64,000 bases of DNA, from NCBI RefSeq assembly GCF_000715075.1, contig NC_134101.1:195444103-195508102 (forward strand), read 5' to 3'. Below, in pieces: positions 1-11,440 of the stretch. The DNA is from Nicotiana tabacum. Taxonomy: Eukaryota; Streptophyta; Magnoliopsida; Solanales; Solanaceae. Under the pieces are notes generated by a model. The model worked only from the letters and a program-made list of their open reading frames with translations, was not told the DNA's origin and searched no databases. Position 1 is the first letter of the stretch. Every line of letters begins with the position of its first letter. A program made the position numbers and the translations under genes.

Positions 1-1921
1 CTGTGCAGGGGGATCTACCGGAATCCCACATCCGTAGTCCAAATATAAAAAAGCAAGGGGGAGCTACCGGAATCCCACATCCGTAGTCCCAAAATAAATA
101 CACAGCAACAACAGGAAAATATACAGAAATGGCTATATTTCATATTAAGGCAACAAGTGATTCTAGCCTAGCTTGATGCACAGAATTCAAGTAAGGCAGG
201 TTGAACAAATAACCCAATTAAGTCACTTAGACATGCTTTCCTAAGCTAACAGCAAGCTTAATAGTGCAATTTATAGAAACAAGAAAGGAAACATGCTAGT
301 AATTACTTAACGAAAATCGGATTTCCAACAATTAGCACAAGTACGCACTCGTTACCTCACGTACAAGGCATTTCAATTACCAAGTATACCAATCCTAAGG
401 GGAAGGTCCCCCACACAAGGTTAGACAAGCCACTTACCTCGAACCGGCTCAAAAATCAATCTGAAACCATGTTCTTGCCACGAGTACTCAACTCCAAATG
501 GCCCTAATCTATTCAATTCAATTTCATAATGTAAATAACACTTCAAGTAAATAATTCTACAATTAAATTCTAAGCTAATACGCAAAATTAGGTAAAATGA
601 CCAAAATGCCCCTCGGGCCCACATCTCGAAATCGGGTAAAATTTATTGTGTTAGAATTATCACACTCTCAAGAGTCTAACCATATCAAAATTATCCCAAT
701 CCGATGTCAAATCCCCAATCAAAACTCAATTTCTTAGTCTAAGAACTTTTCCCCAATTTTCACCAAAATTTCAAAATTAAAAGATGGATGTAAGTGTAGA
801 TTTATCGAAATTAGTCTAAACCGAGTAGGATCACTTACCCAAATCGCCCAGGTAAAAATCTCTTCAAAAATCATAATCTCCCGAGCTCCCAAGTCCAAAA
901 TGTGAATTATGGCTCAAACCCTCGATTTTAGGTTTTAAAAATCTGTCCAGATGTTTCCTTCTTCGCGAACGTGGTCATATCTCCGCGTTCGCGAAGTACA
1001 AATTTACGTTTACCATTTTTCCTTCTTTGCGAAAGCGTCCCCTTCTTCGTGAATGCGAAGGCTCAGCTCCTACCCCATTGCGAATGAGGCCCCCATCTCG
1101 CGAACGCGTAGATCAAGACCCCAGCCCTTCGCGAACGCTGGGCCTCCTGCGTCAACGCGAAGGCCAAACCTTCAGCTCCATGTCCTATGCCTTCGCGAAC
1201 GTGATGGCCAGTTGCGAACACGAAGAACAATGGTCTACAACACACCAGCAGTTTTTCTACAACTTCAAACATCAAGAAATGTTCCAGTTAACCACTCGAA
1301 ACTCACCCGAGACCCCCGGGACCTCAACCAAACATACCAACATATCCTATAACCTCATTTAAACATGTTCAAACCTTCGTAATACACAAAACAATATCAA
1401 AACACCTATTTCTCATCGTATTCAAGCCTAAGAATTCCAAGAACTCTAAAAAATACGCTTTCGATCAAAAAGTCTATCAAACCTCATCCGAATGATCTAA
1501 AATTTTGCACACACGTCACATTCAACACTACGGAGCTACTCCAACTTCCAGAATTCCATTCCGACCCTCGGATCAAAATCTTGCTATCGAACCGGAAACT
1601 TCAAAAATTCAACTTTCGGCATTTCAAGCCTAAATTAGCTACGGACCTCCAAAACACAATCCGAAGACACCCCTAAGCCCAAAATCACCCAACCGAGATC
1701 ACGGAACCATCAAATTTCCATTTCGAGGCCGTCTTCACATTGTTCCAACTACGGTCAACTCTCCAACACTTAAGCTCTCATTTAGGGACTAAGTGTCCTA
1801 AAACTCTCTGAAACTCAAAATCGAACATCTCGGCAAATCAAATTAGAAGAAATAAACTTGGGGAATGCAGTTAATAGGGGATTGGGGCACAAATTCTTAA
1901 GACGACCGGCCGGGTCGTCAC
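1..1921 (-). mobile_element. Tekay-type gypsy LTR, 5' part, cut by window edge
   Basis: Read on the minus strand from 1921, the sequence opens with TGTGACGACCCGGCCGGTCG, the start shared by the other LTRs here, and continues with the same landmarks: a 'gggacacttagtccctaaat' type segment, a CG-rich palindromic island (955-1215), a splice-donor-like GAG|GTAAGT at 437 and two copies of a 'gactacgg...ggtag' module near 1-100. The last third of the LTR lies outside the window. There is no coding potential; the short ORFs at 1027-1362 are translations of the palindromic island. It abuts EPV sequence exactly at its TG end, so it probably inserted into the EPV fragment. Confidence 0.85.
955..1215 (-). 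repeat. CG-rich palindromic island of the LTR (CGCGAACGCG type)
   Basis: A cluster of about ten near-palindromic words of the form TTCGCGAACGCG and degenerate versions, spaced roughly 10-30 bp, in otherwise AT-rich LTR sequence. It lies about 0.7-1.0 kb from the LTR start, the same offset as the islands in the other LTRs. Confidence 0.8.
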
Positions 1922-2021
1922 ATATATGACTATCAGTCCAAGTTTTCGGATTCTTTTTCAATCTATCATAAAAAAGAGCATTATCTTTGGCTCAATCCTT
2001 TACAAAGGGAGAAATATAATT

Positions 2022-2324
2022 TTAGCTTCCTAGGAATCGTTGAAGCTGGATCTTTTCGATGATAATATCAGGGAACTTAGAAGCAAATTCAATACTTCTA
2101 TTAATGGGAATAATTCTACCCTTGTCGTTATTATGACTGAGAAATCTAATGTTATTTTGAAAAATCATCATTTTTGGTTTGTTTATAACTAAACCATTTT
2201 GAATAATAATTTTATTAAACAAATCTAAATGTTTAAAATGAGACTCAATATTTTTTGAAAATATCAAGGTATCATCAATATATACAATTATGAAATCCGT
2301 ATAAGGAAGGAAGATATCATTCAT
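2022..2324 (-). pseudogene. EPV reverse transcriptase palm (open segment)
   Basis: The longest intact stretch of the EPV palm/thumb region, 100 codons open. It contains VYIDD followed by a typical caulimovirid post-catalytic segment (FSKNIESHFKHL) and ends at LQRFLGS, where a frame break follows. It is one exon-sized scrap of the larger relic, not a separate gene. Confidence 0.85.
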
Positions 2325-2591
2325 AGTTTTTTGAAATTCGGATGGCGCATTCTTTGAACCTAAGGGAATTACATTCCATTAGTATTGACCCATTGGAATA
2401 TTAAAAGCAGTTTTATACCTGTCTGATGTAGATATTTGAATTTGCTAATAACCCGATTTCAAGTCAAATTTTAAAAATATAATGACATTATGTAATTTAT
2501 CTAATAAGTCCTTCTTATTAGGAATAGGATATCTAATCCATTTCAAGACCTTATCAAGGGGCTTGTAGTTGATAACTAATCTGGGAACTCC

Positions 2592-3089
2592 TCATTCCTG
2601 TTCAGTATGCTTATTAACATAAAAAGCAGTACAAGACCATTTGGACTTTGAGGGTCTAATTAAACCCTTTTGTTGTAAGGAATCAATTTCCTTTTTGCAT
2701 AATTCTAAATAATCATAGTTCATCTGACAAAGACGGGCCTTGATAGGGATATTATCCTTAGAAAAGCCTTCTTCATAAAGAAGACTTATGATATGCTTTT
2801 TGCTGCTCCAAAATTGATTTGGATGGTCACCACAAATAGAAGCAGAGAAATGGTTTTTGAGAAAATTAATATTTTCTACTAATTTGGGATTTTTTAAATC
2901 CTTTTCAATAGTAAGAGAACAAATTTCATTTTTCAAAAATTCAATTTGATTGACCTTTGAAGAAATATATTTAGAAATAATATCGTTCAAAAATCTTTCG
3001 ATTGGCTGAGTTATAAACTCAAAAGTGATTCCTTTTCCTATATAAGTTCCAGTAAAACCTTTTATATCCCAATGAGTAAAAGGAATCAA
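2592..3089 (-). pseudogene. EPV RT N-terminal region (open segment)
   Basis: 165 codons open on the minus strand. The C-terminal part, LQQKGLIRPSKSKWSCTAFY, is the fingers motif of caulimovirid RT ('I.PS.S.W..P.F.V'). Upstream is the poorly conserved spacer between protease and RT. A stop after HTEQE interrupts the frame just before the conserved RT block that should follow. Confidence 0.85.
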
Positions 3090-3761
3090 TTAATGAACAA
3101 ATAGGACACCTAGTATTACGTCCTGAACAATATCCTTTACCAAACAAAACTTTCTGGTACACAGACGTCCTCTTTGCAAATATAAGCCTTGGGCAATTTA
3201 AATGAAATATCCATTTGACCACCACTAGCATTTTTTAAACAATGAGTGGTTTTATAAAAATATCTGGAGGGTATTACTCCTTCTTTTATACAACTTAAAT
3301 CTGCTCCACTATCAAATAGAGCAATAAACTCCTTTTTGAAATTGTAATCTATTAAAAGATTAATTTTTATTAAAACTTTTGGGTGGTAAAATATTGAAGT
3401 TTTTGCAAAAATTCATCTTGAGAAAAATCAATAGCTCCTAGTAAAGTACTAGTAGTATTTTCGTCTGAAGTACTTGCACAATTATTCGCTCCAGCAATAT
3501 TAGTACATAAATCTTTATCAATGGCTGTACTAGAATTTTCTAATTTTCTAATTCTTTCATCTAAGGCTATATTTGAAGCCTTTAACTCTAAGATTTCTTT
3601 TTTGAGATAATTATCTCAGTACACAAATCTTGGACAGTAGTCGACCTATCAGGCAGGGAATTATTTTTAATAAGTCTTCTGATTTTAGACATAGTGCAAG
3701 ACCCTTTTTGAGATGGAATACCTTCCACCTCTGTTCGTACATTTGAACTTGTAGGAAATCC

Positions 3762-3930
3762 ATTGATTCAGTCTCGGTGATGAGGTATTCTTCCGGATAT
3801 GTTTCCTACTGCCGGGTATGTCACTGGACAAGGTTGTTGATTTCGGTATTAATTTGGTCTCGGGCATCAGTGAAGATAAAAGAGTTGAAGGAGCAGCTTC
3901 ACGAACTCCTTGATAAGGGGTTCATTAGTA
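3762..3930 (+). pseudogene. Tekay pol scrap (protease/RT spacer)
   Basis: Aligns by eye with 6180-6380 of the element below: 'attgattc.gtc', then 'gatgtgtttcct', the 'ccgggcatgcc' segment, and [15 protein letters not shown] just upstream of RT. It has a short internal deletion and no open frame of its own. Its left end abuts the EPV and its right end runs into unrecognised sequence, so it is a piece of a different Tekay copy from the gag that follows. Confidence 0.75.
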
Positions 3931-4364
3931 GGCCAATATGGAGGTGTATTCTACATCGAGTCGGCTTGGTTGACGCCGAGTTGTATTGTTGAGGGATGTG
4001 TTGATTCTATTGTTATTGAGCTTATTAGAGATCTGGGAAGGCCTATGAGTTAACTTTTCGTGTTGCGAGGCATTGGGATTTGTTGGTTATAGGCACATGT
4101 GGTGCAGTTTTATTGGGGTCTCTCAGTGAAATTCGAGCGGGAGGAGTATTGGGTATTGCTCGTCGGATGGCGTATCGGTTGTTTGTGTCCTTTCGGGTTT
4201 GTGTAATGTTATGTCAATTGCTTCAAAGTGGTTATGAGTATTGGCTTTTGGTACTAGACATCTAATTGCGCGTGGTTTTCGATTTGAGCATAGTGACTTG
4301 AGGTGTTTCATGTTGGACCAGTGTTTGGATGAGGTCGCGCATTGGAGCGAAGCAATGTGGATCT
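3931..4364 (+). other. Unrecognised stretch before Tekay gag
   Basis: About 430 bp between the pol scrap and the first recognisable gag codons. Composition is G/T-rich on the plus strand, like the non-coding interiors of the other Tekay copies here. No splice acceptor, primer site or open frame could be supported. It may be leader sequence of the element or a rearranged fragment. Confidence 0.4.
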
Positions 4365-5670
4365 GCACTACCTGTGCCCATCGTTATTCCGGGTCTTCAG
4401 GAGGCCTTAGCATAGATCTTATCAGTTTACACTGGCCTGGCTCAGGCAATTTTAGCCACCGCAGCAGCATCTACTTCGCAGGTCGGGGGAGGCAATCAGA
4501 CCCCCGCTGCTCGCACACCTGAGCAGGTGGTGCAGGGACTTCAGACACCGGGGGCACCTCCAGCCCAGCCGGCTACACCAACTCAGGAGTTTGTTGTGCC
4601 AGTTATGTCAGATGATGAGCAGCGTCGTCTTGAGAGGTTTGGTAGACTCTAGCCTCCGTCATTCAGTGGTGCTGAGGGCGAGGATGCCCAGGGTTTTCTA
4701 GATAAGTGTCAGCGGATGCTTCGTACAAAAGGGATTCTTGAGACTAGTGGTGTGGCATTTACCACCTTTTAGTTTACTGGGGCTTCCTTCACTTGGTGGG
4801 AGGCGTATGTGAGGCGTAGGCCGGTTGGTGCAGCGCCCCTTACTTGGCATGAGTTCTCCATTCTTTTCCTAGAGAAGTATGTGCCGCAGTCTCATAGAGA
4901 GGAGCTGCGTAGACAGTTTGAGTGGTTGAGGTAGGGGGATATGACTATGTCACAATATGAGTCAAGGTTTTCTTAGTTGGCTCGTCATGCCGTCTGGATG
5001 GTTCCGACAGAGCATGAGAGGATTAGGAGATTTGTTGATGGCCTTAACTATCATCTCCATATTCTTATGACTATAGAGAGTGTGTTGGGTGCTACGTTCG
5101 AGGAGGTGGTTGATATAGCTCGCGAGATTGAGATGGTCCGCCATCAGGATCGAGAGGAGAGGGAGGCTAAGAGGCCTCGAGGATATGGCAGTTATAGTGG
5201 TGCTCCTTCGAGGGGCCAGTTCCAGCATGGTAGAGGTCGTTCTTTCAGGCTTACTTAGTCATCCCGTCCAGAGTATCGCCGGGCATCTTCAGGTCGTGGT
5301 TATCATGGGTCTCAATAGGGCCAGCCTTCACTCAGCGCCCTCCCAGCTCAGAGTTCATCTTGTGCCCCGTCAGCTCAGGGTTCTTCTATGTTGAGTGCGT
5401 CAACTAGTTACTCCGGTGCGAGGGTTCCCTTCAGTCCCCTTCTCCAGCACCTGGGAGTTGTTTTGAGTATGGAGAGTTTGGGCATGTGTGGAGGCAGTTT
5501 CCTCGTCGTGTTGCTAGTTCATCCCAGCAGAGGGGTCAACCCTCGACATCTGCTCCAGTTACTTCACCACCCGCCCAACCAGCTAAGGGTGGAGGTCAGG
5601 CAGTCAGGGGTCGCCCCAGAGGGGAAGGCCGATCAGGGGGCGGTCAGGCTCATTTCTATGCACTTCTAGG
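4365..5670 (+). pseudogene. gag: Tekay gag pseudogene
   Basis: Nucleocapsid/capsid polyprotein of a Ty3/gypsy chromovirus. Recognisable blocks in order: a Gln/Ala/Pro-rich N-terminus, 'FSG.EGEDAQGFLDKCQRMLR', WWEAYVRRR, a capsid-like 'LEKYVPQSHREELRRQFEWL', 'EFVVPVMSDDEQRRLERF', and a basic Arg/Gly/Ser tail before a zinc knuckle near 5455-5510. In the knuckle the second and last Cys are changed (CFEYG...GHVWRQF). The true start is missing. At least seven in-frame stops interrupt it, most of them TAG where related copies have CAG. The longest open piece is 4977-5258. Confidence 0.85.
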
Positions 5671-6295
5671 CCGGCCAGATGTCATTGCTTCAGATGCTGT
5701 CATTACAGGTATTGTTTCAGTCTACCACAGAGATGCCTCTGTATTATGTGATCCCGGTTCCACCTTTTCTTATGTGTCATCATATTTTGCTCGTTATTTG
5801 GGTATGCCCTGTGAGTTTCTTGCTTTACCTGTTCATGTATCTACCCCGGTGGGCGATATTGTTGTTGTAGACCGTGTATACCGGTCATGTTTGGTGACTA
5901 TTAGGGGTCTGGAGACCCGAGTGGATCTATTTCTATTGAGCATGGTGGATTTTGATGTCATTTTGGGCATGTATTGGTTATCTCCGTGTCATGCTATTCT
6001 AGACTGTCATGCTAAGACAGTCACTTTGGCTATGCCGGGTGTGCCACGGATCGAGTGGCGCGGTGTGACTGATTATGTTCCTAGAAGAGTGATTTCTTTC
6101 TTGAAGGCCCAACATATGGTTGGGAAGGGTTGCCTTTCATATCTAGAGTTTGTGAGGGATGTTGGAGCTGAGACTCCTAGTATTGATTCTGTCCCAATTG
6201 TGAGGGATTTTCCCGATGTGTTTCCTGCAGACCTGTCGGGCATGCCACCGAACAAGGATATTGATTTTGGTATTGACCTGGTGCCGGGTACTTAA
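5486..6295 (+). pseudogene. Tekay aspartic protease region
   Basis: 269 codons open. After a Pro/Gly/Ser-rich linker comes a retropepsin domain with active-site DPGST (5750-5764; Tekay elements commonly have DPGST where other gypsy elements have D[ST]GA), then the 'VILGM.WLSP.HAILDCHAKTV' segment, where Asp of the usual GMDWL is Tyr. The tail leads toward RT with 'FPDVFPADLSGMPP'. The frame ends at a TAA where the family has CAG. Protease would cut the Gag-Pol polyprotein; here it is one fragment of a dead element. Confidence 0.85.
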
Positions 6296-7821
6296 CCCAT
6301 TTCTATTCCGCCGTATCGTATGGCACCAACATAGTTGAAAGAATTGAAGGAGCAGCTTCAGGAACTCCTAGATAAGGGGTTCATTCGGCCTAGTGTGTCA
6401 CCTTGGGGTGCACCGGTTTTGTTTGTGAAGAAGAAGGATGTCACGAGGAGAATGTGTATTGATTATAGGCAATTGAACAAAGTAACAATTAAGAACAAGT
6501 ATCCTTTCCTCACATTGATGATTTATTTGATCAGCTTCAGGGAGCGAGAGTGTTCTCCAAGATTGATCTCCGTTCGGGTTATCACCAGTTGAAGATCAGA
6601 GATTCAGATATTCTTAAGACTGTTTTCAGGACCATATATGATCATTATGAGATCCTTGTGATGTCTTTCGGGCTAACCAATGCCCCAGTAGCATTCATGC
6701 ATTTGATGAAAAGAGTGTTCTAGCCTTATCTTAATTCATTTGTTATAGTCTTCATTGATGATATTCTGGTGTACTCTCGTATCCAGGAGGAGCACACGAA
6801 GAATTTGAGAGTTGTGTTGCGGAAATTGAGAGAGGAGAAGCTTTATGCAAAGTTCTCCAAGTATGATTTTTGGCTCAGTTCAGTGGCTTTCTTGGGGCAC
6901 GTGGTGTCTAGCGAGGGTATTCAGGTTGATCCGAAGAAGACAGAGGCAGTTCAGAGTGGGCCCAGACCGTCCTCAGCCACAGAGATTTGTAGCTTTCTTG
7001 GTTTGGCAGGCTATTATCGCCGGTTTGTTCAGGGATTCTCATCTATCGCATCGCCCTTGACCAAGTTGAATCAGAAGGGTATTTCATTTGTATGGTCTAA
7101 CGAGTGTGAGGAGAGCTTTCAGAAGCTCAAGACAGCTTTGACCATAGCTCCAGTGTTGGTTTTGCCATCAGCTTTAGGTTCATATACCGTGTATTGTGAT
7201 GTTTCAATAGTTGGGATTGGTTGTGTATTGATGCAGGAGGGTAGAGTTATTGCTTATGATTCTCATCAATTGAAGCCCTATGAGAAGAACTACCCCATTC
7301 ATGATTTGGAGTTGGCTGCCATAGTTCATGCATTGAAGATTTGGAGGCATTATTTGTATGGTGTTTCTTGTGAGGTATTCACCGATCATCGCAGTCTTCA
7401 GCATTTGTTCAAGCAAAATGATCTTAATTTGAGGCAGCAGAGATGGTTGGAATTGTTTAAGGATTATGATATCACTATATTGTACCATCATGGAAAGGCC
7501 AATGTGGTGGCTGATGCTTTGAGCCGAAAGGCAGTGAGTATGGGGAGTTTGGCATATATTCCAATTGGGGAGAGACATTTTGCAGTTGATGTTCAGGCCT
7601 TGGCCAATTGGTTCGTGAGGCTGGATATTTCGGAGCCTAGTCAGGTGTTGGCCTGTGTGGTTTCTCGGTCTTCCTTATTTGATCACATCAGAGAGCACCA
7701 GTATGATGATCCGCATTTGCTTGTCCTTAAGTATAGAGTTCAGCATGATGATGCCAGAGATGTGACCATCAGTGATGATGGGGTGTTGAGGATCAAGGCC
7801 GGATTTGTGTGCCCAATGTAG
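6296..7821 (+). pseudogene. Tekay reverse transcriptase-RNase H
   Basis: Order: '[19 protein letters not shown]' (RT fingers), '[18 protein letters not shown]', a small frameshift near 6510, '[14 protein letters not shown]', the FIDDIL catalytic box (FIDD at 6751-6762), and the '[11 protein letters not shown]' thumb. RNase H follows with '[13 protein letters not shown]', '[27 protein letters not shown]' and 'ADALSRK'. The stretch 6769-7821 is open for 350 codons. Two nearby stops (6334, about 6726) and the frameshift inactivate it. Together these domains would copy element RNA into cDNA in cytoplasmic particles. Confidence 0.92.
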
Positions 7822-9158
7822 ATGGGCTTAGAGAGTTCACTCTGGAGGAGGCCCATAGCTCGCGGTATTCCATCCATCCGGGTGCCATGAAGATGTATCA
7901 AGATTTGAGGCAACACTATTGGTGGAGAAGAATGAAGAAAGACATTGTGGGATTTGTAGCCCGGTGTCTCAATTGTCAGCAGGTGAAATATGAGTATCAG
8001 AGACCAGGTGGCTTGCTTCAGCAGATGGTTATTCCTGAGTGGAAGTGGGAGAGGATCACTATGGACTTTGTTGTTGGACTTCCATGGACATTGAAGAAGT
8101 TTGATGCTATTTGGGTGATTATGGATCGGCTGACCAAGTCCGCGCACTTCATTACTATCTGTACTATCTATTCTTCAGAGTGATTGGCAGAGATATATAT
8201 TCGGGAGATTGTTCGATTGCATGGTGTCCCAGTTTCCATCATTTCTGATCGGGGCACTCAGTTTACTATCCAGTTATGGAAGTCTGTTCAGCGAGAGTTG
8301 GGTACTCAGGTGGAGTTGAGCACAGCTTTCCATCCTCAGATGGACGGACAGTCCGAGCGTACTATTCAGACATTGGAGGACATGTTGCGTGCTTATATTA
8401 ATGATTTCAGAGGTTCATGGGATAAGTTTCTATTGATTGCAGAGTTTACTTACAACAACAACTACCAGTCGAGTATTCAGATGGCTCCATATGAGGCTTT
8501 GTATAAGAGGCAGTGTAGATCTCCAGTTGGTTGGTTCGAACTCGGCGAGGCTAGGCTGTTGGGGACAGATTTGGTTCAGGATGCCTTCGAGAAGGTGAAG
8601 GTGATTCAGGAGAGGCTTCGTACAGCGCAGTCGAGGCAAAAAAGTTATGCTGATAGGAAGGTTCGAGATGTGTCCTACATGGTTGGCGAGAAGGTTCTGC
8701 TGAAGGTTTCACCTATGAAAGGTGTTATGAGATTTGGGAAGAAATGGAAATTGAGTCCTCGGTTCATTGGGCCTTTTGAGTTGCTTCGGAGGATTAGGGA
8801 GGTGGCTTATGAGCTTGCTTTTCCACCCAGCTTGTCAAGTGTGCATATGGTATTTCATGTTTCTATGCTCCGAAAGTATATTGGGGATCCGTCTCACGTT
8901 TTGGACTTCAGCACGGTTCAGTTGGGTGATGATTTGACCTTAGATGTGGAGCCAGCTATTCTGGGTCGTCAGGTTCAGAAGACGAGGTCAAAGGATATAG
9001 CTTCAATGAAAGTGCAGTGTAGAGGTCGGCCCGTGGAGGAGGCTACCTGCGAGACCGAGCGAGAGTTGCGAAGCAGATATCCTCACCTATTTGAGGCTTC
9101 AGGTATGTTTCTTGACTCGTTCGAGGACGAACGTTTGTTTAAGTTGGGGAGGATATGA
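7809..9158 (+). pseudogene. Tekay integrase with chromodomain-like tail
   Basis: HHCC zinc domain (His pair near 7850-7880, CLNCQQVK) is followed by the DDE core: Asp at 8064-8066 (ITMDFVVGLP), Asp at 8247-8249 (SDRGTQF), Glu at 8355-8357 (GQSERTIQ). A basic C-terminal GPY/F region follows (SPRFIGPFELL), then 'EPAILGRQVQKTRSKDIASMKVQ', the degenerate chromodomain seen in Tekay chromoviruses, and it ends at ERLFKLGRI. One TGA at 8181-8183 (CGA in relatives) interrupts the frame; otherwise 7809-9158 is open. This is the best-preserved part of the element. It would insert cDNA, and the tail is thought to aid heterochromatin targeting. Confidence 0.92.
9141..9155 (+). promoter_or_regulatory. Polypurine tract of the Tekay element
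   Basis: The purine run aagttggggagga directly precedes the TG start of the 3' LTR at 9156. This is the expected place of the plus-strand primer, and the same arrangement occurs at 26697-26710 and 34001-34013. Confidence 0.75.
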
Positions 9159-9849
9159 CGACCCGGCCAGTCATCTCATGAGTTTCCGCTCTGTTTCCCC
9201 CATTTCTGATTCTTTATGCTTCGTTATCCCTATTTTATGTGGTCGAGTTGAGAAGCTTGCGTTCGGAGTGGATTTGGTAAGAAATGAGACACTTAGTCTC
9301 TTTTAAGAAGGTTTAAGTTGAAAAAGTCAACTGGATGTTGACTTATGAGTTAGAGGGCTCGGATGTGAGTTCTGATGGTTCAGTTAGCTTTGGGAGGTGA
9401 TTTATGACTTAGGAGTTTGATCGGAATTGGTTTTGGAGGTCTGGTGTAGAATTAGGCTTGAATTGACGAAGTTAGTATTTTGGCGATTTCCGGTTGATAG
9501 GCGAGATTTTAATCGGAGGGTCGGAATGGAATTCCGAGAGTTGTTGTAGCTTTGTTATGTCATTTTGTGATGTATGTGAAAACTTTTAGGTCATTCGGAC
9601 ATAGTTTGGTTGGGTTTTTGAGCGAAAGCGTATTTCGGATTTTTTTTGAAAACTTAGGCTTGAATTCGATGTGAATTGATGTATTTGGTGTAGTTTGAGG
9701 TGTTTTGATGATTGGAACAAGTTTGAATGAGGTTTTAGGATGTTTTGGTGATTTTGGTTGAGGTCTCGGGGGCTTCGGGTGAGTTTCGGATGGTCAATCG
9801 GACCTTTTTTGGCATTGAGAAGTTGCAGATTTGTTGTTCAGGTGTTGCA

Positions 9850-10245
9850 GAGATTTTTCCCTTTGCGATGGCGTAGGTTATGTCGCGATCGTGTAGGAGG
9901 AATTTGGAAGGCAGAAATTTAAGCCTTCGTGTTCGCGTTTGAGGCATCGCGTTCACGTAAGGCTGTGAGATGGTTCTTCGCGTTCGCATGAAGCTTCCCG
10001 CGTTCGCGTATAAAGATTTGTAGTTCAGGGGTCATTGCTCTTCACGTTCGCAGCTGAGGTCTCGCGTTCGCATAGTTTGGAAAAGGGAAACATTGTGTTC
10101 GCACTGTAAGGTCGCGTTCGCGTAGGTTGAGGAGTCTAAAGCATCGCGTTCGCGAGCCTTTGGTCGCGATCGCGTAGAAGGAAATCTGGTCAAGATAAAT
10201 TTGTGCATCGCGAACGCGAGTGTTTGACCGCGTTCGCGAAGAAGG
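9850..10245 (+). repeat. CG-rich palindromic island of the LTR
   Basis: About a dozen copies of CGCGTTCGCG, TCGCGATCGCG and near versions over 400 bp, about 0.7-1.1 kb into the LTR. It is the densest CpG stretch of this LTR, in sequence that is otherwise CpG-poor. Confidence 0.8.
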
Positions 10246-11154
10246 AGTATCAGAACTGGGCAGAAAGTTTTTAAGTCATTTCATCCGCGATTTTGAGCCA
10301 TTTTTCCTCCATAGCTGAGTATTTTGAGAGCTTTTTGAAGGTGATTAAAGAGGGATTCAAGGAGAATTGATTGGAGGTAATATTGTTGAACCTAAAACGT
10401 GATTCTATTGTGAAATTAACCTAGAAATTCATGGAATTTAAGCTAAAAATGGAAGAACTAGGGCTTCGGATTTTGAACTTTTGAGTTAGGATTTGAAGGA
10501 CCATTTGAGGTCGAAATTGAGAACTTTTGGTATGTATGAACTCGTGGGGTGATAAGGAATCTAATAATTTGAAAATTTCTAAGTTTCGAGAAGTGGGCCC
10601 GGGGCTTGAGTTTTGCTAATTTCGGAATTTTTGATATTTTTTTATTGTTTTCTCTTGGACTTTGCTCCCTTAGCATATTGTGATGTATTCACTTTGATTT
10701 TGGATAGATTCGACGCGCATGGAGTCCGATTTGAGGGGAAAGGGCGTCGCGAGCTAGAGTTGTAGCCGGTTCGAGGTGAGTAATGATTGTAAATGATGTT
10801 CTGAGGGTTTGAAACCCCGGATTGCACATCGTAGTGCTATATTGAGGTGAGGCACACGCTTGATGACGAGCATGGGGTCGTGCACTATTGGGGATTGTGA
10901 CCTGGTCCATACCGAATGATGATTTTACTGTGTATTTGATTGGAACTTATTTGTTACCATCATGATTTAGGTTGATTGCCATATTTGGGCTTCGTGCCAA
11001 CTATTTGAACCCTTCGGGGATTTTTATCACTGTTTCCTCACTGTTTCGACTTATTATTTGAACTCAGTCCTGTTGGTTTCTACTATTTTACAAACTCTTT
11101 TATTCATATTTGGAACTTAAATGATGTTTTGGGCTGAGAACTACTGTTTTGCTA

Positions 11155-11440
11155 ATGCCCGAGGGGCTTGTGATGATTTTCGGACTGAGTAAGGTCGAGG
11201 GCCATATGTGAGGATATGCTGAATGATATGAGGCCGAGGGCCTGAGATACTTTTATGCGCCACGAGGTGGCTTGATATAGCGGTTGGGCCGTAAGGGGCC
11301 CCTCCAGAGTCTGCACCCCTACAGTGAGCGCGGGTACCCATCATGATTTGAGAGTGAGCCCGGGGGGCTGATACTGTACTGAGAGTGAGCCCAAGGGGCT
11401 GATACTATTTAGAGTGATTGTTACTGTTCCCGAGGGGCAG
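11155..11440 (+). repeat. Array of short GAG-loop hairpins in the LTR
   Basis: Successive short perfect inverted repeats around a three-base loop: GCCC-GAG-GGGC (11157-11167), GGCC-GAG-GGCC (11232-11242), GCCAC-GAG-GTGGC (11259-11271), AGCCC-GGG-GGGCT (about 11357-11369), AGCCC-AAG-GGGCT and CCC-GAG-GGG. A GGGCC...GGCCC stem lies at 11286-11301. Confidence 0.75.

Larger units (their letters stand above)
1922..3761 (-). pseudogene. Endogenous pararetrovirus pol fragment (protease-RT)
   Basis: Minus-strand relic of a Caulimoviridae-like polymerase gene. Reading down from about 3761, an ATG is followed by a Lys/Glu-rich, probably coiled-coil N-terminal stretch, a retropepsin motif DSGAD (3299-3313) and reverse transcriptase from about 2960. 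The RT catalytic YIDD box lies at 2271-2282, and the connection segment runs to about 1930. RNase H is missing, cut off by the LTR at 1921. The frame is broken by several stops and frameshifts, so it cannot make a full protein. A Met-initiated pol separate from the coat protein suggests a solendovirus-like (tobacco vein clearing virus type) or petuvirus-like source; the genus is inferred. Confidence 0.88.

Noticed and set aside
2022..3231. Active viral polymerase gene
   Set aside because: Multiple stops and frameshifts, loss of RNase H and truncation by an LTR; it is a relic.
7204..7578. 124-codon minus-strand frame
   Set aside because: Antisense shadow of the Tekay RNase H coding sequence; no recognisable protein.
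9850..10245. CpG island of a host gene promoter
   Set aside because: It recurs at a fixed offset within several LTRs and no host exon follows.
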